Assembly (NCBI GenBank): GCA_964036045.1
Contig: OZ038384.1
Span: 50,444,843-50,508,842, forward strand
Source of the DNA: Eutreptiella sp. 'Long Island Sound 2002'
Lineage: Eukaryota > Euglenozoa > Euglenophyceae > Eutreptiales > Eutreptiaceae
Length of the DNA: 64,000 bases
Direction: 5' to 3'
Numbering within the stretch: the stretch's first letter is position 1; each line of letters opens with the position of its first letter. Below, piece after piece: positions 50,611-61,370 of the stretch. The notes under the pieces are model-generated. The model was not told where the DNA came from, made no database searches, and saw only the letters and a list, made by a program, of their open reading frames with translations. Position numbers and translations under genes: made by a program.

Positions 50611-51885
50611 ACCGACCAGTGCCATGAGGCGGTTGTACAATTAAAAGCCGCCCTTTGCGAAGTGGCCACTTTGCATGTTCCCAAATTCGATCGCCCTTTG
50701 TACATTAGGACTGATGCTAGTAAGTATGCGGTCGGGGCAGTGTTAAAACAGCAAGATTTAGAAACTGGGGCTCATTATCCGCTTGCATTCTGGTTGAGGA
50801 AGCTTTCTTCCAGACAAATGCAGTTGTTTTCCCGTGAGCAGGAGACCTACGCAATCATCTGTGCCTCAACAAAATACCAATCGTGGGTTGGCCTGAACAC
50901 AGTTGAAGTTCTGACGGATCATCGCTCTCTTGAGTATTGGCCCACAGAACATGTCAACACTGTGTCAGGTCCTGCTGGACGGCGTGCTAGATGGCACGAG
51001 TTTTTGAGTCTTTTTGATCTTCATGTGGCTTACCTTCCAGGCAAGTACAACACTGTCGCTGACGCTTTAAGCAGACGGGCCTATCCTGCTTCCGAAGCCT
51101 GCCTGTCGTCGAACATCCAAGGGACTGAACAAGACCGTGGGTTAGTAATTGAGTGGGATGCTGAGGAACAGCAGTCGATTAATCGCCACTGCCTACAGTG
51201 TTCAGTCGGGCAGGGTCGATTGCCCTGCCACGATATCACAGTGGAGGATCATCCCCCACGTGCCCATGTCCAATGCTCTGCAGTATGTGTCGACATCCTC
51301 AGAGTAGGTAAACCTGGAGAATCCACCCCACGGTTCTTTCAACGACGAAATCCTGTGGTTCGATTCAGATGTGTCCATCCATTGGGTGGAGAACCTGTGG
51401 CACCAGCCCAGGCGATCTCCAAGGACTTGCTGATCACCAAGGATTGGTCCAAAGAAGATAAACCCGACAATATGTTTCAAGAAATCTACGCATATTTCAC
51501 TTCAAAGTCAGCATTTCAGGACGGAATTTATTCCGACTATTTTTTGGACAACGGGAAACTGTGGATGAATGGGAAATTGTGCGCGCCCGACAGACCGGCG
51601 TCCAGAGTTGTCAATTGGTGGCACAAATGCGAGACTCCTCAGTCCCATGGCGCCAAGGTCTGGAAATCAATTAAACATCGTCTCTTTGGAGCTCGAATGC
51701 ACACCCACTGCATGAAAGTGGCCTCATCATGTGCCCAATGCGCAGTGGCGGTGCCTGCTACGGCCAAGCCTAAGGGCTATCTGAGGCCGCATCCCGCATG
51801 CGAGCAACTCTTTGACCGAGTCACCTCTGATTTCTCCTACCTCGATGATCTGGAGGGAGAGCAATGCCATTGGACTAACAAATAA
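50611..51885 (+). CDS. pol: Element F RNase H and integrase N-terminal part
   Basis: In the same frame: LYIRTDASKYAVGAVLKQQD (RNase H first Asp), FSREQETYAIICASTKYQSW, VLTDHRSLEYW and YNTVADALSRRAY. After a spacer there is the integrase zinc-binding part, WWHKCETPQSHGAKVWKSIK with CAQCAVAV, and the first part of the catalytic core, FDRVTSDFSYLDDLEGE, with the first Asp. It ends at a TAA (51883) in TNK-stop-INGLLL, after which the core continues without frame change. These are the DNA-processing and insertion functions of the element. Confidence 0.87.
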   Translation, partial: TDQCHEAVVQLKAALCEVATLHVPKFDRPLYIRTDASKYAVGAVLKQQDLETGAHYPLAFWLRKLSSRQMQLFSREQETYAIICASTKYQSWVGLNTVEVLTDHRSLEYWPTEHVNTVSGPAGRRARWHEFLSLFDLHVAYLPGKYNTVADALSRRAYPASEACLSSNIQGTEQDRGLVIEWDAEEQQSINRHCLQCSVGQGRLPCHDITVEDHPPRAHVQCSAVCVDILRVGKPGESTPRFFQRRNPVVRFRCVHPLGGEPVAPAQAISKDLLITKDWSKEDKPDNMFQEIYAYFTSKSAFQDGIYSDYFLDNGKLWMNGKLCAPDRPASRVVNWWHKCETPQSHGAKVWKSIKHRLFGARMHTHCMKVASSCAQCAVAVPATAKPKGYLRPHPACEQLFDRVTSDFSYLDDLEGEQCHWTNK

Positions 51886-53202
51886 ATCAATGGTCTGTTA
51901 TTAATTCAATGTAGACACTCAGCGTACATTCATGTCTTCTCTTGCAACTTGAATGCCATGACTGGCAAGGCCGCCGCCAAATGGTGCGCCCAGACAAGGA
52001 TGGGGTGCTGGGATGCTCCCTCTGAGATTTTAACTGATTCAGGCAGTGCAGATAATTCTGAGTGGTGAAAAGCCCTTTGTGCGCGGCTGAGAATCCATCA
52101 TCTTCGATGCGAGGTCCACCAGCACAGGGCATTGCCGGCTGAACGAGCAGGAAAAACCAAAATTAATATGCTGCTAAAGGAACTTGCCGGTGACAAGGAT
52201 GTCGATTGGCTTGAGATCCTTTCCGCCCTGCTCCGCCAGTACCACAACACAGAGTTGTACGATGGGTATCTGACCAATCAGCTTGTTTTCGGTCGAAACA
52301 AGTGCTGGTGGAACCTCCCGTATGATCATCCACGGGTACATAAGGATGAATCAGCATTTTTCGCCAAGATTCAGGCTGGTGAAAAAGAGCCGAAGCGCCT
52401 CGTTAAGAAATTTCAGGCAGATTGGTTGAGCATTGCCAACCAAGGCAGGAAAGGACCACAAGATCCCGAAGAAGGTGACCGTTTTTAGCTCCGCAAGAGC
52501 GAAAGTACCCAGGATGGAGGTTCCAAGCTTCTCCCCCTGTGGGAGGGTCCCTTTGAAATTGTGTCTCTAGTCAGGGAGAACAGTTTTAAGGTGCGTGTGG
52601 ATGTGAATCGGAAGTTGGAGGTGAGCGGGGACAGGCTTAAGCCTGAGATTCCGAGTCCAAAAGGCAGGGTCGAACCCCCTTTCTGGACCTCCAAATGGCC
52701 TTCCGAACGCGGGATTGAAGGTGGTAATTACGAGGTGGAACGCCTTGTCGACCATTCTAAGGATGCTGAGGGTAACTGGCGGTTCCTCGTCAAGTACAAG
52801 GGCTTCCCCGAGTCTGAGAACACTTGGGAACCTCCCTCCTCCTTTGTACTTGGCTATACCACAGGTTTCAGAAATTACCTGCGAGCTCATCCTGAGATCC
52901 CGGTTTGATTTACCGACTGTCTGAGCAAGCCACACCGTGTAATTGAAAAGGACGGAGCAAAAGCCATCATGGTGGACGGAGATCCAGTTCCTCCGCCACA
53001 GATTCCAGCACATCTCCCAGGGAATCCGGCGCCTCAAGGTGCCGTGCGACAGGAAGCACCACACCCTCCTCCAGAACGTGCACATGAGGGAAACGAGGGG
53101 CGTCCGGTGCGTGAAGGAAGACAACCAGACCGGTTCCGCGGTGGTGGCAAGCCTGCAGAGTTGAACCCGGTCGTTGTTCTTCCACATTCCGAGACATTCT
53201 GA
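51886..53202 (+). pseudogene. pol: Element F integrase core, GPF module and chromodomain
   Basis: Continuing frame: ILTDSGSADNSEW (second Asp), TGA at 52066, HQHRALPAERAGKTKINML (catalytic Glu region), TAG at 52486 in GDRF-stop-LRKSE, LLPLWEGPFEIVSLVRENSF (GPF module). Then a full chromodomain, YEVERLVDHSKDAEGNWRFL with VKYKGFPESENTWEPPSSF (52727-52845), TGA at 52906, and a Pro-rich tail to 53202. Stops at 52066 and 52486 fall where Ty3 integrases have Trp. The chromodomain places F among chromoviruses and could bind histone marks to steer insertion. There is no frameshift in the whole stretch. Confidence 0.87.
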
Positions 53203-56200
53203 GCTCATCTTTGTGCATTACTCACTCACATCCATTTCATCAAAATAAATTTCCATTTCCTGGTACATCAGGCCCAATTACGCCTCCTTCGGGTTGACTG
53301 TGGTGCCACACAGTACACCAGGTGGGTTGCAGTCTCGAGACAAGTTTTTGCGGATTTTTTAAGATTGATTCTCAGGTGTTTTGGGTGAACCGATGACTTT
53401 GGCCTCATGAGTGAGAAAATCGGCCTATATTGGACTTGTGCGACTGAAGCCGTCATCTGTTGCTGGCGAAGGTGCACTAACTGTCCTTCCCCTTAAAAGT
53501 CCAGTTCGAGCCGGACAGGCGAAGATCTGAGCTGATTAGTAGAAGTTGGAGGTTTCATGTACCAACCAGGTAACGAATGAGAGGTTTGAACTTCGTTCGG
53601 CATTTATCGGTATACACCTCGTCACTCAAGTTCGGCAGTGCACTTGGTTCCCGGCCCGGGGTCGTAGATTCGAGACCCCGAACAGTCAGTTGATAGTCGT
53701 GAACCCCCAACCCTGTAGCTTCAATCACACGGACGAGGTTGCCATGGATACGGTTGAAAAGGCGGCTCGGAGGTGATGGTTTTGTCGCCCCCTTTCTTTC
53801 CGTGTTGCCTTTCTGAGGGGATTGTCAGTACGGCCCAGGTTGCGTGCGGTGACCGTGCGAGGGAAGCACAGAGCATCTACGAATGCCTGATGACGTCCGA
53901 AGCTGGTCTTTATACTTTTACTGTGCGATACTGGCATGGCCGGTGCTACTCCAGTTGGTAAACGCCATCCTCAACGGGCCGGGGCCGCTGGTTCGAACCC
54001 TAGTATGGTCCATCTCCCACTTTGTCCAAGCATGGCCATTCTGTGTGGCACTGGCCCGCCCATCCGCCGCCTGCAACCGGGGCTGCATCAGCGCCACTGG
54101 GCTGTCCCTTGGAGGAGGTACAGGTGGTTTTACATATTTATTTGCGTCTTAGGACGGCAGAGTCCATTCCGGTTTGATTTCGATTTTCTGTCATGTACAT
54201 GTACCCACTGGTCAGCCTGAAACTGGATTTGTACCGCCGAACACCGGATTGTAGTAAGGACCTTCGTCAGTATAGTGGATAGGCATGCCGCCTCCCGAGC
54301 TAGGGGTCGTAGGTTCGAACCCCTATAGATGATCAGTCCGCAAATATCTCCGGCAGTGCCTATCCAGCTTTTGAACACCCACCTGGGTGGCTCCGCCTGC
54401 GGTCCCAGGGGTCAGCGGTTGACGGATGGAAAGTGCGTCGTAAAAAGTCTCCAAGACTTCGTGGCCCGGTTGTGTCTGAGCCTGGCCACCTCCTCCTCTG
54501 CCTCGTCCCCAATCCGGATGAGCAGCGAACCGCTGTTGGGCGCCGTGGCCGCTCATCGGTGATGGCGCCGGCCCAGGGCCCCTGCCTCGTTTTTTTCTTG
54601 TTTTCCCCTTCTTCCAAAGGGGACCGAACGGGCAATCACGCTGCTGCAGCTGCGTGCTCCATCCGCTAGACAACAGCGGAGGGCACTTGCTTTAGAGTGT
54701 CATAAGTGAGGGGATCTTGATCATTACGCCCTCATTCTTTCAGATTTTGCTTGCTCCCCCTCCGGTTATCCACTGGAGCGTAAGATTGCTACTGGTATGT
54801 CCGGTGTAGTGCTGTAATGTGTAGGAATGTCAGCGCCATGTTTCCACAAGGACAGACTAGCGGTAATCTGAACAGTGGACCCGGAATTTCTGAATTTCTA
54901 CCACCAGCAGATGATGTAATGTGGATAAATCTCAGGTTGCGCAGTCGCTTACACCCAACAGGAACCCCTTGTAGTCTGATAGTGTCCAGAACGCAACCAG
55001 GACATTAGTTTCAAGCTTCATTTTGCTGCCAGTAGACTTCATTCCAGCTTCATCTTTGGAGATTCCTCCTATTTTGCCTTGATTTGAAACCATCCTCCTG
55101 ATTTATTTGTACCATTCCGGTAAACCAGGATGTCAGTTCTCTCATGGAACCTTATATATGGCTTCTACGGACTTTTGAGACCTTTGAAGTCCGGTGGCAC
55201 AGACCCAAATTTTTTCTTCAGGAATGTGAGCCTCATTTGTAAATTCAGGTTCTAGATTGGTGGAGTTGTTCAGATTGTGGCCTGAAAGCAAGAGATCGAT
55301 CTGTTCTTCCTTCGAGAACAAAACCGCCATTGTAAATAAGGTTATATACGTTGTGTTTAAGCTTGTGGCCTACAGGCTATCGCCTTCAGCGAAACTCTGG
55401 CGGGGTCTGCTAGGCTCTGGCTACAGGATTTAAGATCAGTATGTCCATCATCATGAAGGATTCATCATGTCAACATTTTCTTAGAATCTGTTACATGCTC
55501 GCTTTGTTACATGAGAACTCGCCTTCCCAAAGTGAACTGACATTTGTTTACTCCACTAGTATTCCTTTGCTCACTCCCCGTCTCCTCATTAGTCATTCCT
55601 GCTGATTTCAGTTGATTCCGGCCTCAATTCTCCTCTTCTTTCATGTTAGGACATTTTGAGTACCATTTCGTTAGATTTTAGTAAGATTTAGTGACGGCTT
55701 CGTTCCATTGCTCTGCTGCGGACCTAGGCAGGACAGTTTACAGTATATACACTGTGGTGCCGTCAACTGTTTTCCTCTGTTTGCGATTTACCTCCTTAAT
55801 CCTAGCCCAATTCATTGTCAAGTGTCTTAATTGTTGTCCATTCTTGGTACATTTTTGCCATCTGAAGCACATGCTAAGCGGTTCGAAAAGACAAAAGCTC
55901 GGATAACACAATGTAGAGTACGTAGAGGACACCATAGCGTGCCCGCGAGAGCAACAACTGCTCAGAGCAGGTCATTTCTCTCTAATCTCCCTGCATTTCA
56001 TGTGTTGATTTGTTAGATTTTGTTGAACTACACCTCATTCTCGACCAGGACACGGTTTGGTATGATTCCTGGATACGTTTACGTGTCTTTTAACCTAGTT
56101 ACGCTTCTTTTGGTTTGGTGTGGTTGTTTTTTTATGTCTCATTCTTGTGCATTCTGGTGTCATCTACCTTGATTCAGCCCTAATCCATTGGATTCTGGGG

Positions 56201-56293
56201 ACATGTGTATATTCTGCTGCTACGAAGCGCGTTTTTCGGCTTTCGGCCACATTTACGCCTTCGTTGACCTGGTAACACACCTCAGTTTGCTCT
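53203..56293 (+). other. Long 3' noncoding region of element F
   Basis: About 3.1 kb between the pol stop and the polypurine tract. Apart from the tRNA-like modules at 53600-54335 no feature is supported. Short ORFs are without domains. Confidence 0.5.
53600..54335 (+). repeat. Three tRNA-like modules spaced about 322 bp
   Basis: B-box-like words GATTCGAGACC (53667), GGTTCGAACCC (53990) and GGTTCGAACCC (54312) lie 323 and 322 bp apart. The last two have A-box/D-arm-like sequence 40-45 bp upstream (CCAGTTGGTAAACGCC at 53951; CAGTATAGTGGATAGGC at 54268). The first has a CACT/AGTG D-stem near 53630 and a GGGGTC/GACCCC stem. The first and third share TCCCG plus GGGGTCGTAG. T-arm pairing is poor, so these are tRNA-derived or SINE-like units rather than working tRNA genes. 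A possible further, antisense one lies near 54620-54690. Confidence 0.45.
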
Positions 56294-56303
56294 GGGAGGG
56301 GGA
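56294..56303 (+). promoter_or_regulatory. Polypurine tract of element F
   Basis: GGGAGGGGGA one base before the 3' LTR start (TGTAGGTGCGG). Its position supports the LTR border. Confidence 0.7.
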
Positions 56304-56304
56304 T

Positions 56305-56817
56305 TGTAGGTGCGGCTACCTCCATCGGTGCAGACCTCAGGTCAATTACCCCCCAATTAGCTCAGATTTAGATCATTGCCGAAGATCTATATATTTGGCG
56401 CCCCCCAAATTTTAACCGGAACAGTTTTTGCATATTATGGACATGCCCGACTCATTTCTTGTGCCGTTGTGGCTGAGATGGTCGTGTTCCAATGATTTGA
56501 TTGGAATTGCTGGCGTGCGTGCGCAAACCAAATTAGCCAAATATTTCTTCACAATGGGATTTTTCATAAATTATACAGGAAGAACTATTGTGATTCATAT
56601 GTATCATATTATCCGCCTACATTTTCTTGTAGACTGAGATTTTTTGCAAGTTCATATCTTCATCTTCATTGGACCCGAAGGGTAAGGCCACGGCAGTGAC
56701 CCCTCCATACCGCCGGGACGCTAACAAGGGATACCTGCCCTTAGATGACCTTCCCCATGCCGGCCCTGAGCGCTCCGGCTATGCCCCGAGGAGCTTTCTT
56801 AGGGGGAAAAGCTTAGA
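56305..56817 (+). repeat. 3' LTR of element F
   Basis: Homologous to 31314-31839 and ends at the same CTTAGA. It lacks about 25 bp around the position of ATG 31691 (CATTGGACCCGAAGG here), so the gag-like reading has no start in this copy. Confidence 0.78.
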
Positions 56818-58098
56818 ACTGGTTTTTCTGTACCGATCATCCAATGCGACACTGAGCAAATACCTGTATTATGCAGAGTCGCCGTGCCGCTGCTTGGGGC
56901 GCTACTGCGAGCCATGGCGCATCACAGCGATTTAAAGCATAGTTGAAGCATAGTTAAGCAGGATTTTGGCGAGCAATGAACAAGGGACATTACTTGTGAA
57001 GCTTCTATGTCCGATGACCTGTTAAGCAGCTTGTTCCAAGCTTCGTTCTGCAGTCGGACATCCTGCAGCAGGCACAGGAAGTGGGATGCAATTGCGTGTC
57101 ACAGAACGTGCCAGCAGAAAACATATTCAGGATTTTTGCAAATGAGCAGCCGACATACTTTTTTTGTTTGAGCCACTGTGAAATCTCTTACTCAGGCGCC
57201 CATCTGGCCAATTTTACGGGGTGCGCTTGTGTCTGCTGGCAGGGCCTGTGAGACGCATTTGCGTGCCACAGGCCTTCATTTCATGATGTCCTACATTTTG
57301 GAAGGACAGCTGATCCACCCTACCCTATGGATATCTTAATGTCCTAGCCTAGGTCCGATCATGTGCATTTTCAAAGTAATAAGTTGTCAGAAAGCATTGT
57401 AGAACGTTATGTGACTTGGGAAGCGTTTTCCTGCCACAGGACGTGCCAATTTGGTTTTCGTACACGCTTTGTATGCATCCTCGGATCTATGGCAACAGAA
57501 GGGGCCACTAACCAGGTACACGGAGCCAGTTTGCATGCGACTAAAATTCAGGTCCGGCAAGCACCTCTTGGTCGTTACATGGTAGACATGTCTGTTGGCA
57601 AGTACCTTGAGAAGTAAATGCTTGCCACAGTACGTTCCATCCTCATTTGTGCAAGAGGATTCCACGTATTGACGCACAAATACAAGGTTACAAGCAGTAT
57701 ACTGGCTGTAGTGTCAAGGCGTATTGTAATGCAAGCAAGCAGTATGGACTGGACTCATGTTTTGGATCTAAAAGCTGAGAAAAGAAATGAAGGAGGCATT
57801 TAGGGAGGTTTTCCTACCATAAAAGCCTAGGTGGCCCCTTAACTGCATTTCACTGATTCAAAAGAATTGGTTGACATGGCTGGCATGGTTGTCCGAGGAC
57901 AGTCTCCCACGCCACTGCAACCGCCAGTGCGGAATGCAGAATGGGAATATCAACACTAAACAGGAATTTAAACATGTTTGATGTGACTGTCTCCTTTTTT
58001 CAATGAATTTGATTTGAATTTTGTTTGGTTAGATTAGTGGTCCTTCAAGTGTTCTGTCCATTGCAGCCCCACTGGGCTGTGAGTTTCTCAGCGCCCCA
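56818..58098. other. Noncoding stretch
   Basis: No supportable gene. Words such as GCGTGTCACAGAACGTGCCAGCAG (57090) and GCGTGCCACAGGCC (57262) suggest diverged repeats, but no unit can be defined. Confidence 0.35.
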
Positions 58099-58797
58099 TT
58101 ACATGGTTTCGCACTTGTCCCTAGTCTGTAACTGTTCTCTGTGTGCGATGCTTGCCAGGGTTGACCCTGTCCTTTTATTCGGAAAACTTGTTTTTGAGTT
58201 TTGAGGTGGAACTTCACTCAACAGTTTTGCACCGCACTCACTACATATGCACCAGCATTCCACACAAGGACACCACTCATTCACAAGCACAGGCACAGGC
58301 AGAGGCACGCCACACTGCAGGTTTTGAAAACCAAAACAGAATTTTCCCCTAGGTTGGGAGACCTTTTGCAGGTTTTTCAAAGTTGTTGCAGCAGAGTGTT
58401 CTAAAATTGCTTTGCAGTTTTGGGAAAACCAGCCTGAGCCATGTATATGGTCTGTTTTAGAGGAATGAGATTGTTCTGGCAAAGACAAGTCATACCTGCC
58501 TGACACATGGATATGGTCTGTTTTGGAGGAATGCGATTGTTCTAGCAAAGACATGTCATGGTTTTTCTTTGTTGAAATCTTTTGACCATCTTGAAAGGAA
58601 TACTCAATTTGACCCATGAGTTTTGGGCGGAAATGATATAGTACAATACATGTACTGTCTGAGCGATACGATAGATTAACACAAAACAGAAGTCTAATTT
58701 CATCTGGCCTTAGCACATGGAGCCATGTATTGCATCTTGACCACATCCATGCATGATGAGTCGGGAGACGCCGAAAGCATTGTTGAATATTTGGCAT
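58099..58797 (-). CDS. Hypothetical ORF, unknown, possibly a host exon
   Basis: 232 codons on the minus strand. The middle has a 25-residue internal duplication (LEQSHSSKTDHIH then LPEQSHSSKTDHIH) and the C-terminal third has a Cys-rich patch CPCVECWCICSECG. No family, signal peptide or membrane segment is recognised. Length and the in-frame duplication are mild evidence for coding; no splice sites were worked out. It may equally be chance. Confidence 0.25.
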   Translation of the reverse strand: MPNIQQCFRRLPTHHAWMWSRCNTWLHVLRPDEIRLLFCVNLSYRSDSTCIVLYHFRPKLMGQIEYSFQDGQKISTKKNHDMSLLEQSHSSKTDHIHVSGRYDLSLPEQSHSSKTDHIHGSGWFSQNCKAILEHSAATTLKNLQKVSQPRGKFCFGFQNLQCGVPLPVPVLVNEWCPCVECWCICSECGAKLLSEVPPQNSKTSFPNKRTGSTLASIAHREQLQTRDKCETM

Positions 58798-58998
58798 GCC
58801 TCACAATTCTGGCAATTTGACACATCCTCAGGAAGTCAGAAGACTCAACAATGCCCACCCCAAAATTCAGCCTGTATACTGTCGGTAGACTCCCTATATA
58901 CCTGTAGACCTGTATACTGTTATCATCATGGTGCCACTGTACACTCTGCAGACCACCCCTCTGGGCCTAACAAGACAAGTATTTGATTCGGGCCCCGC

Positions 58999-59440
58999 GT
59001 CGTTTGACGTCATCCTGACGCCATACTGACGCTAAAGTATCCTCACGCCTTCCTGACGCCATCCTGACGCCTTCCTGACGCATCCTGACGCATCCTGACG
59101 CGCTCCTGACGCCTACACCACTACCCTGACACACCTCCAACGCCTGCCTGACGCCATCCTGACGCATCCTGAGGCCATCCTGACGCCATCCTGACGCATC
59201 CTGATGCGTTCCTGACGCCATTTGACAATCCTGACGTTCCCTGAAGCCATCCTGACGTCATCTTGACGCTTTCCTGACAATATCCTGACGTCACCCTGAC
59301 GCCATCCTGATGCCATCCTGACGCTACCCTGACGCTTCCTGACGCATACGCGAACCATTCCTGACGCCATCCTGACGCCATCCTGATGCCATCCTGACGC
59401 CATCCTGACGCATCCTGACAACATCCTGACGCACGCTGGC
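58999..59440. repeat. Minisatellite of CCTGACGCCAT-type units, array 1
   Basis: Dozens of copies of the 9-12 bp words CCTGACGCCAT, CCTGACGCAT and CCTGACGCTTT in head-to-tail order with variable spacers. The flanks include GGGCCC-type words (ATTCGGGCCCCGCG left, CTCGGGGCCCATAC right). Confidence 0.92.
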
Positions 59441-59472
59441 CCTGATCTAGCTCGGGGCCCATACCTAACACT

Positions 59473-59496
59473 TGGGTGTAACCCTAACCCTAACCT
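59473..59496. repeat. Short telomere-like motif
   Basis: AACCCTAACCCTAACCTTAG: two and a half CCCTAA repeats, i.e. TTAGGG type on the other strand. It sits beside minisatellite array 1. Too short to call a telomere. Confidence 0.5.
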
Positions 59497-59564
59497 TAGT
59501 GAACCTGTTGCAAAAGTCAATGATTTTTGTGAAGAAAACATCTTTTTGCCAACCAAGGAACCTA

Positions 59565-60200
59565 TTCTATTTCTGAGGCTTATCAATCATGTTGCTTTTT
59601 TCAGCCCATGCCTTTGCCAATGCAAAATAGGTTTCAATCTATATTCGATATGCCGTCATTTTATCCTTCTTTTTTGGCGCCCTGGATCTTACCAATGCAA
59701 AAACAGTTTGAAAATACAATCTACCTCTGCCACTGCCCAAGAAAAAAATGTCCAATGATACGTTCAATATCCAATCTGCTTTCGAAAGCTTTCAAACATG
59801 TTGTTCTTGCAGCCCACGCTTTTGCCAGTGCAAAACAGGTTTCGACTTGCATTCCATGCCTAGTCTGTATTTTTGCGTTTGCTTTTGCCACTCTGCAGTT
59901 TGAATGGTTCAAAACCATGCTCACCCTACTTTGCGAATGGGAAAATTATCCAATCAAACATTCCATGCCAATTCCATTTCTGGACCCATTCAAACATGTT
60001 GTTTTTTACAGCCCATGCTTTCAACAATGCACAGCTACTTTCACCTTACATTACATGCCGCGTCTACTTTGGTTCTTTCGCCTTCTACTTAAGTTGGGAA
60101 CTCATTAGCCATGCCAATCCTGATTATACCCCTTTCAAACATGTGGTTCTTGCTTGCATCCCATGCTTTTGCCGATGTAGAAAGCTTTCTACGTGGAATT
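59565..60200. repeat. Diverged tandem repeats of about 150-205 bp
   Basis: The block AACATGTTGTT...CAGCCCATGCTTTTGCCAATGCAAAACAGG recurs in degraded form near 59587, 59796, 59993 and 60137. Copies are strongly diverged, so this is an old array. No gene is supported between 60200 and 61050. Confidence 0.65.
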
Positions 60201-61051
60201 CATGCCTCATCAATTGAGGTTTTTTGTGTGCCCAAGCTTCATCAACCAGAAAATGGTTCGAACATGCATGCCATGCTTATAGTCATGCAATACACTCCGA
60301 GCACTGGCATCAAAGAAAAAATACAACATATGCAAGAAACCCACTGCAGCACAACTGTCAGGGATTACTGAAAGTGGGGTGAGCCATTGTGCATCTTCGG
60401 AATTTTCAGCACACCGTTCAAAAAACTGGATTCCTGGCACACACACTGGCACAATGGAAATCAGCATGGCATTCCCATTGTCACATTCTCAGTCTGCTCA
60501 CCGCCAAAGTGTCAATTGAATCCAAAGAAATATTGGCACCAACATTGACAGTAATGATATCTCTAACAATAACTGAAGGAGAGAAACCTAATGTGTACAG
60601 ACCAAGACTCGTGAATCATCTGGATGATGCACAGCAAAGGAGCAGGTGGCAGTAAACAGCACCGCATCTGTACTGTACAACAACGGCAACAGGGTGAGCA
60701 GGGACTGGAAAGGTTCTGAATGAGCCTGAGCCACTTGAAATTGTGGATAAACAACCAAAGCACCCCTATCTTCATATCGGAATTGCGGATGGGGTTCGGG
60801 GTTACGCGTGGCATTCCTCGCTGCTACTCAGTGCTAGCTATTAGCCTAAACACTCATTATGTCAGAAAGCAAAATTTTTTTCTGTTGAAAAAACAATTTT
60901 CGCTATTTTCTGCCTTAAAGCCTTCTCAAGGTTGTTCAAAACATCTCATTAGGTTTGTACCTTGTACAACATTTTATCTTTCATTTGTAACCTATTTCTG
61001 GTAAGTATCAACCCCAAAGGCCTCATTGGACCCCTGAGATGCCCTGTCCTA

Positions 61052-61370
61052 GTGGCGTCATCCTGATGTCATCCTGACGCTATCCCGACACTATTCTGAC
61101 GCCATCCTGATGCCACCATGATATCCTGACGCCATCCTGATGCTTTTCTGGCGTTTTCCTGACACCATCCTGACGCATCCTGACGCAACCTGACGCGATC
61201 CTGACGCCAAACTACCCATCATCCTGACGGCATCCTGACGGCAATCCTGACGCATCCTGATACCATCCTGACGCCATCCTGACGCCATCCTGACGCCATC
61301 CTGACGCCATCCTGACGTCATCCTGACGCTATCCCGACGCTATCCTGACGCTATCCTGACGTCTCTATGT
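61052..61370. repeat. Minisatellite of CCTGACGCCAT-type units, array 2
   Basis: Same words as array 1 (58999-59440), including perfect runs of CCTGACGCCAT near 61268-61315. It ends before GGGCCCGAATAAA, similar to the left flank of array 1 in inverted sense (ATTCGGGCCC). Confidence 0.92.

Larger units (their letters stand above)
31314..56817 (+). mobile_element. Ty3-like chromovirus F, with LTRs and nested LINE
   Basis: LTRs at 31314-31839 and 56305-56817, primer binding site at 31840, polypurine tract at 56294-56303. Gag, nucleocapsid, protease, methyltransferase-like module, RT, RNase H, integrase and chromodomain lie in order on the plus strand. The protease/methyltransferase-like segment is present three times in tandem. 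The third copy is split by a 10.7-kb LINE (37747-48489). A 3.1-kb noncoding region with tRNA-like modules precedes the 3' LTR. Several frameshifts and at least nine in-frame stops are present. No matching target-site duplication is seen at the LTR ends. Confidence 0.87.

Noticed and set aside
59473-59496. Chromosome end
   Set aside because: Only two and a half telomere-like repeats, embedded in other repeats with several kilobases on both sides.
58967-59586. Minus-strand ORFs made of ASGWRQDGVRM-type repeats
   Set aside because: Translation of the CCTGACGCCAT minisatellite; no other evidence of coding.
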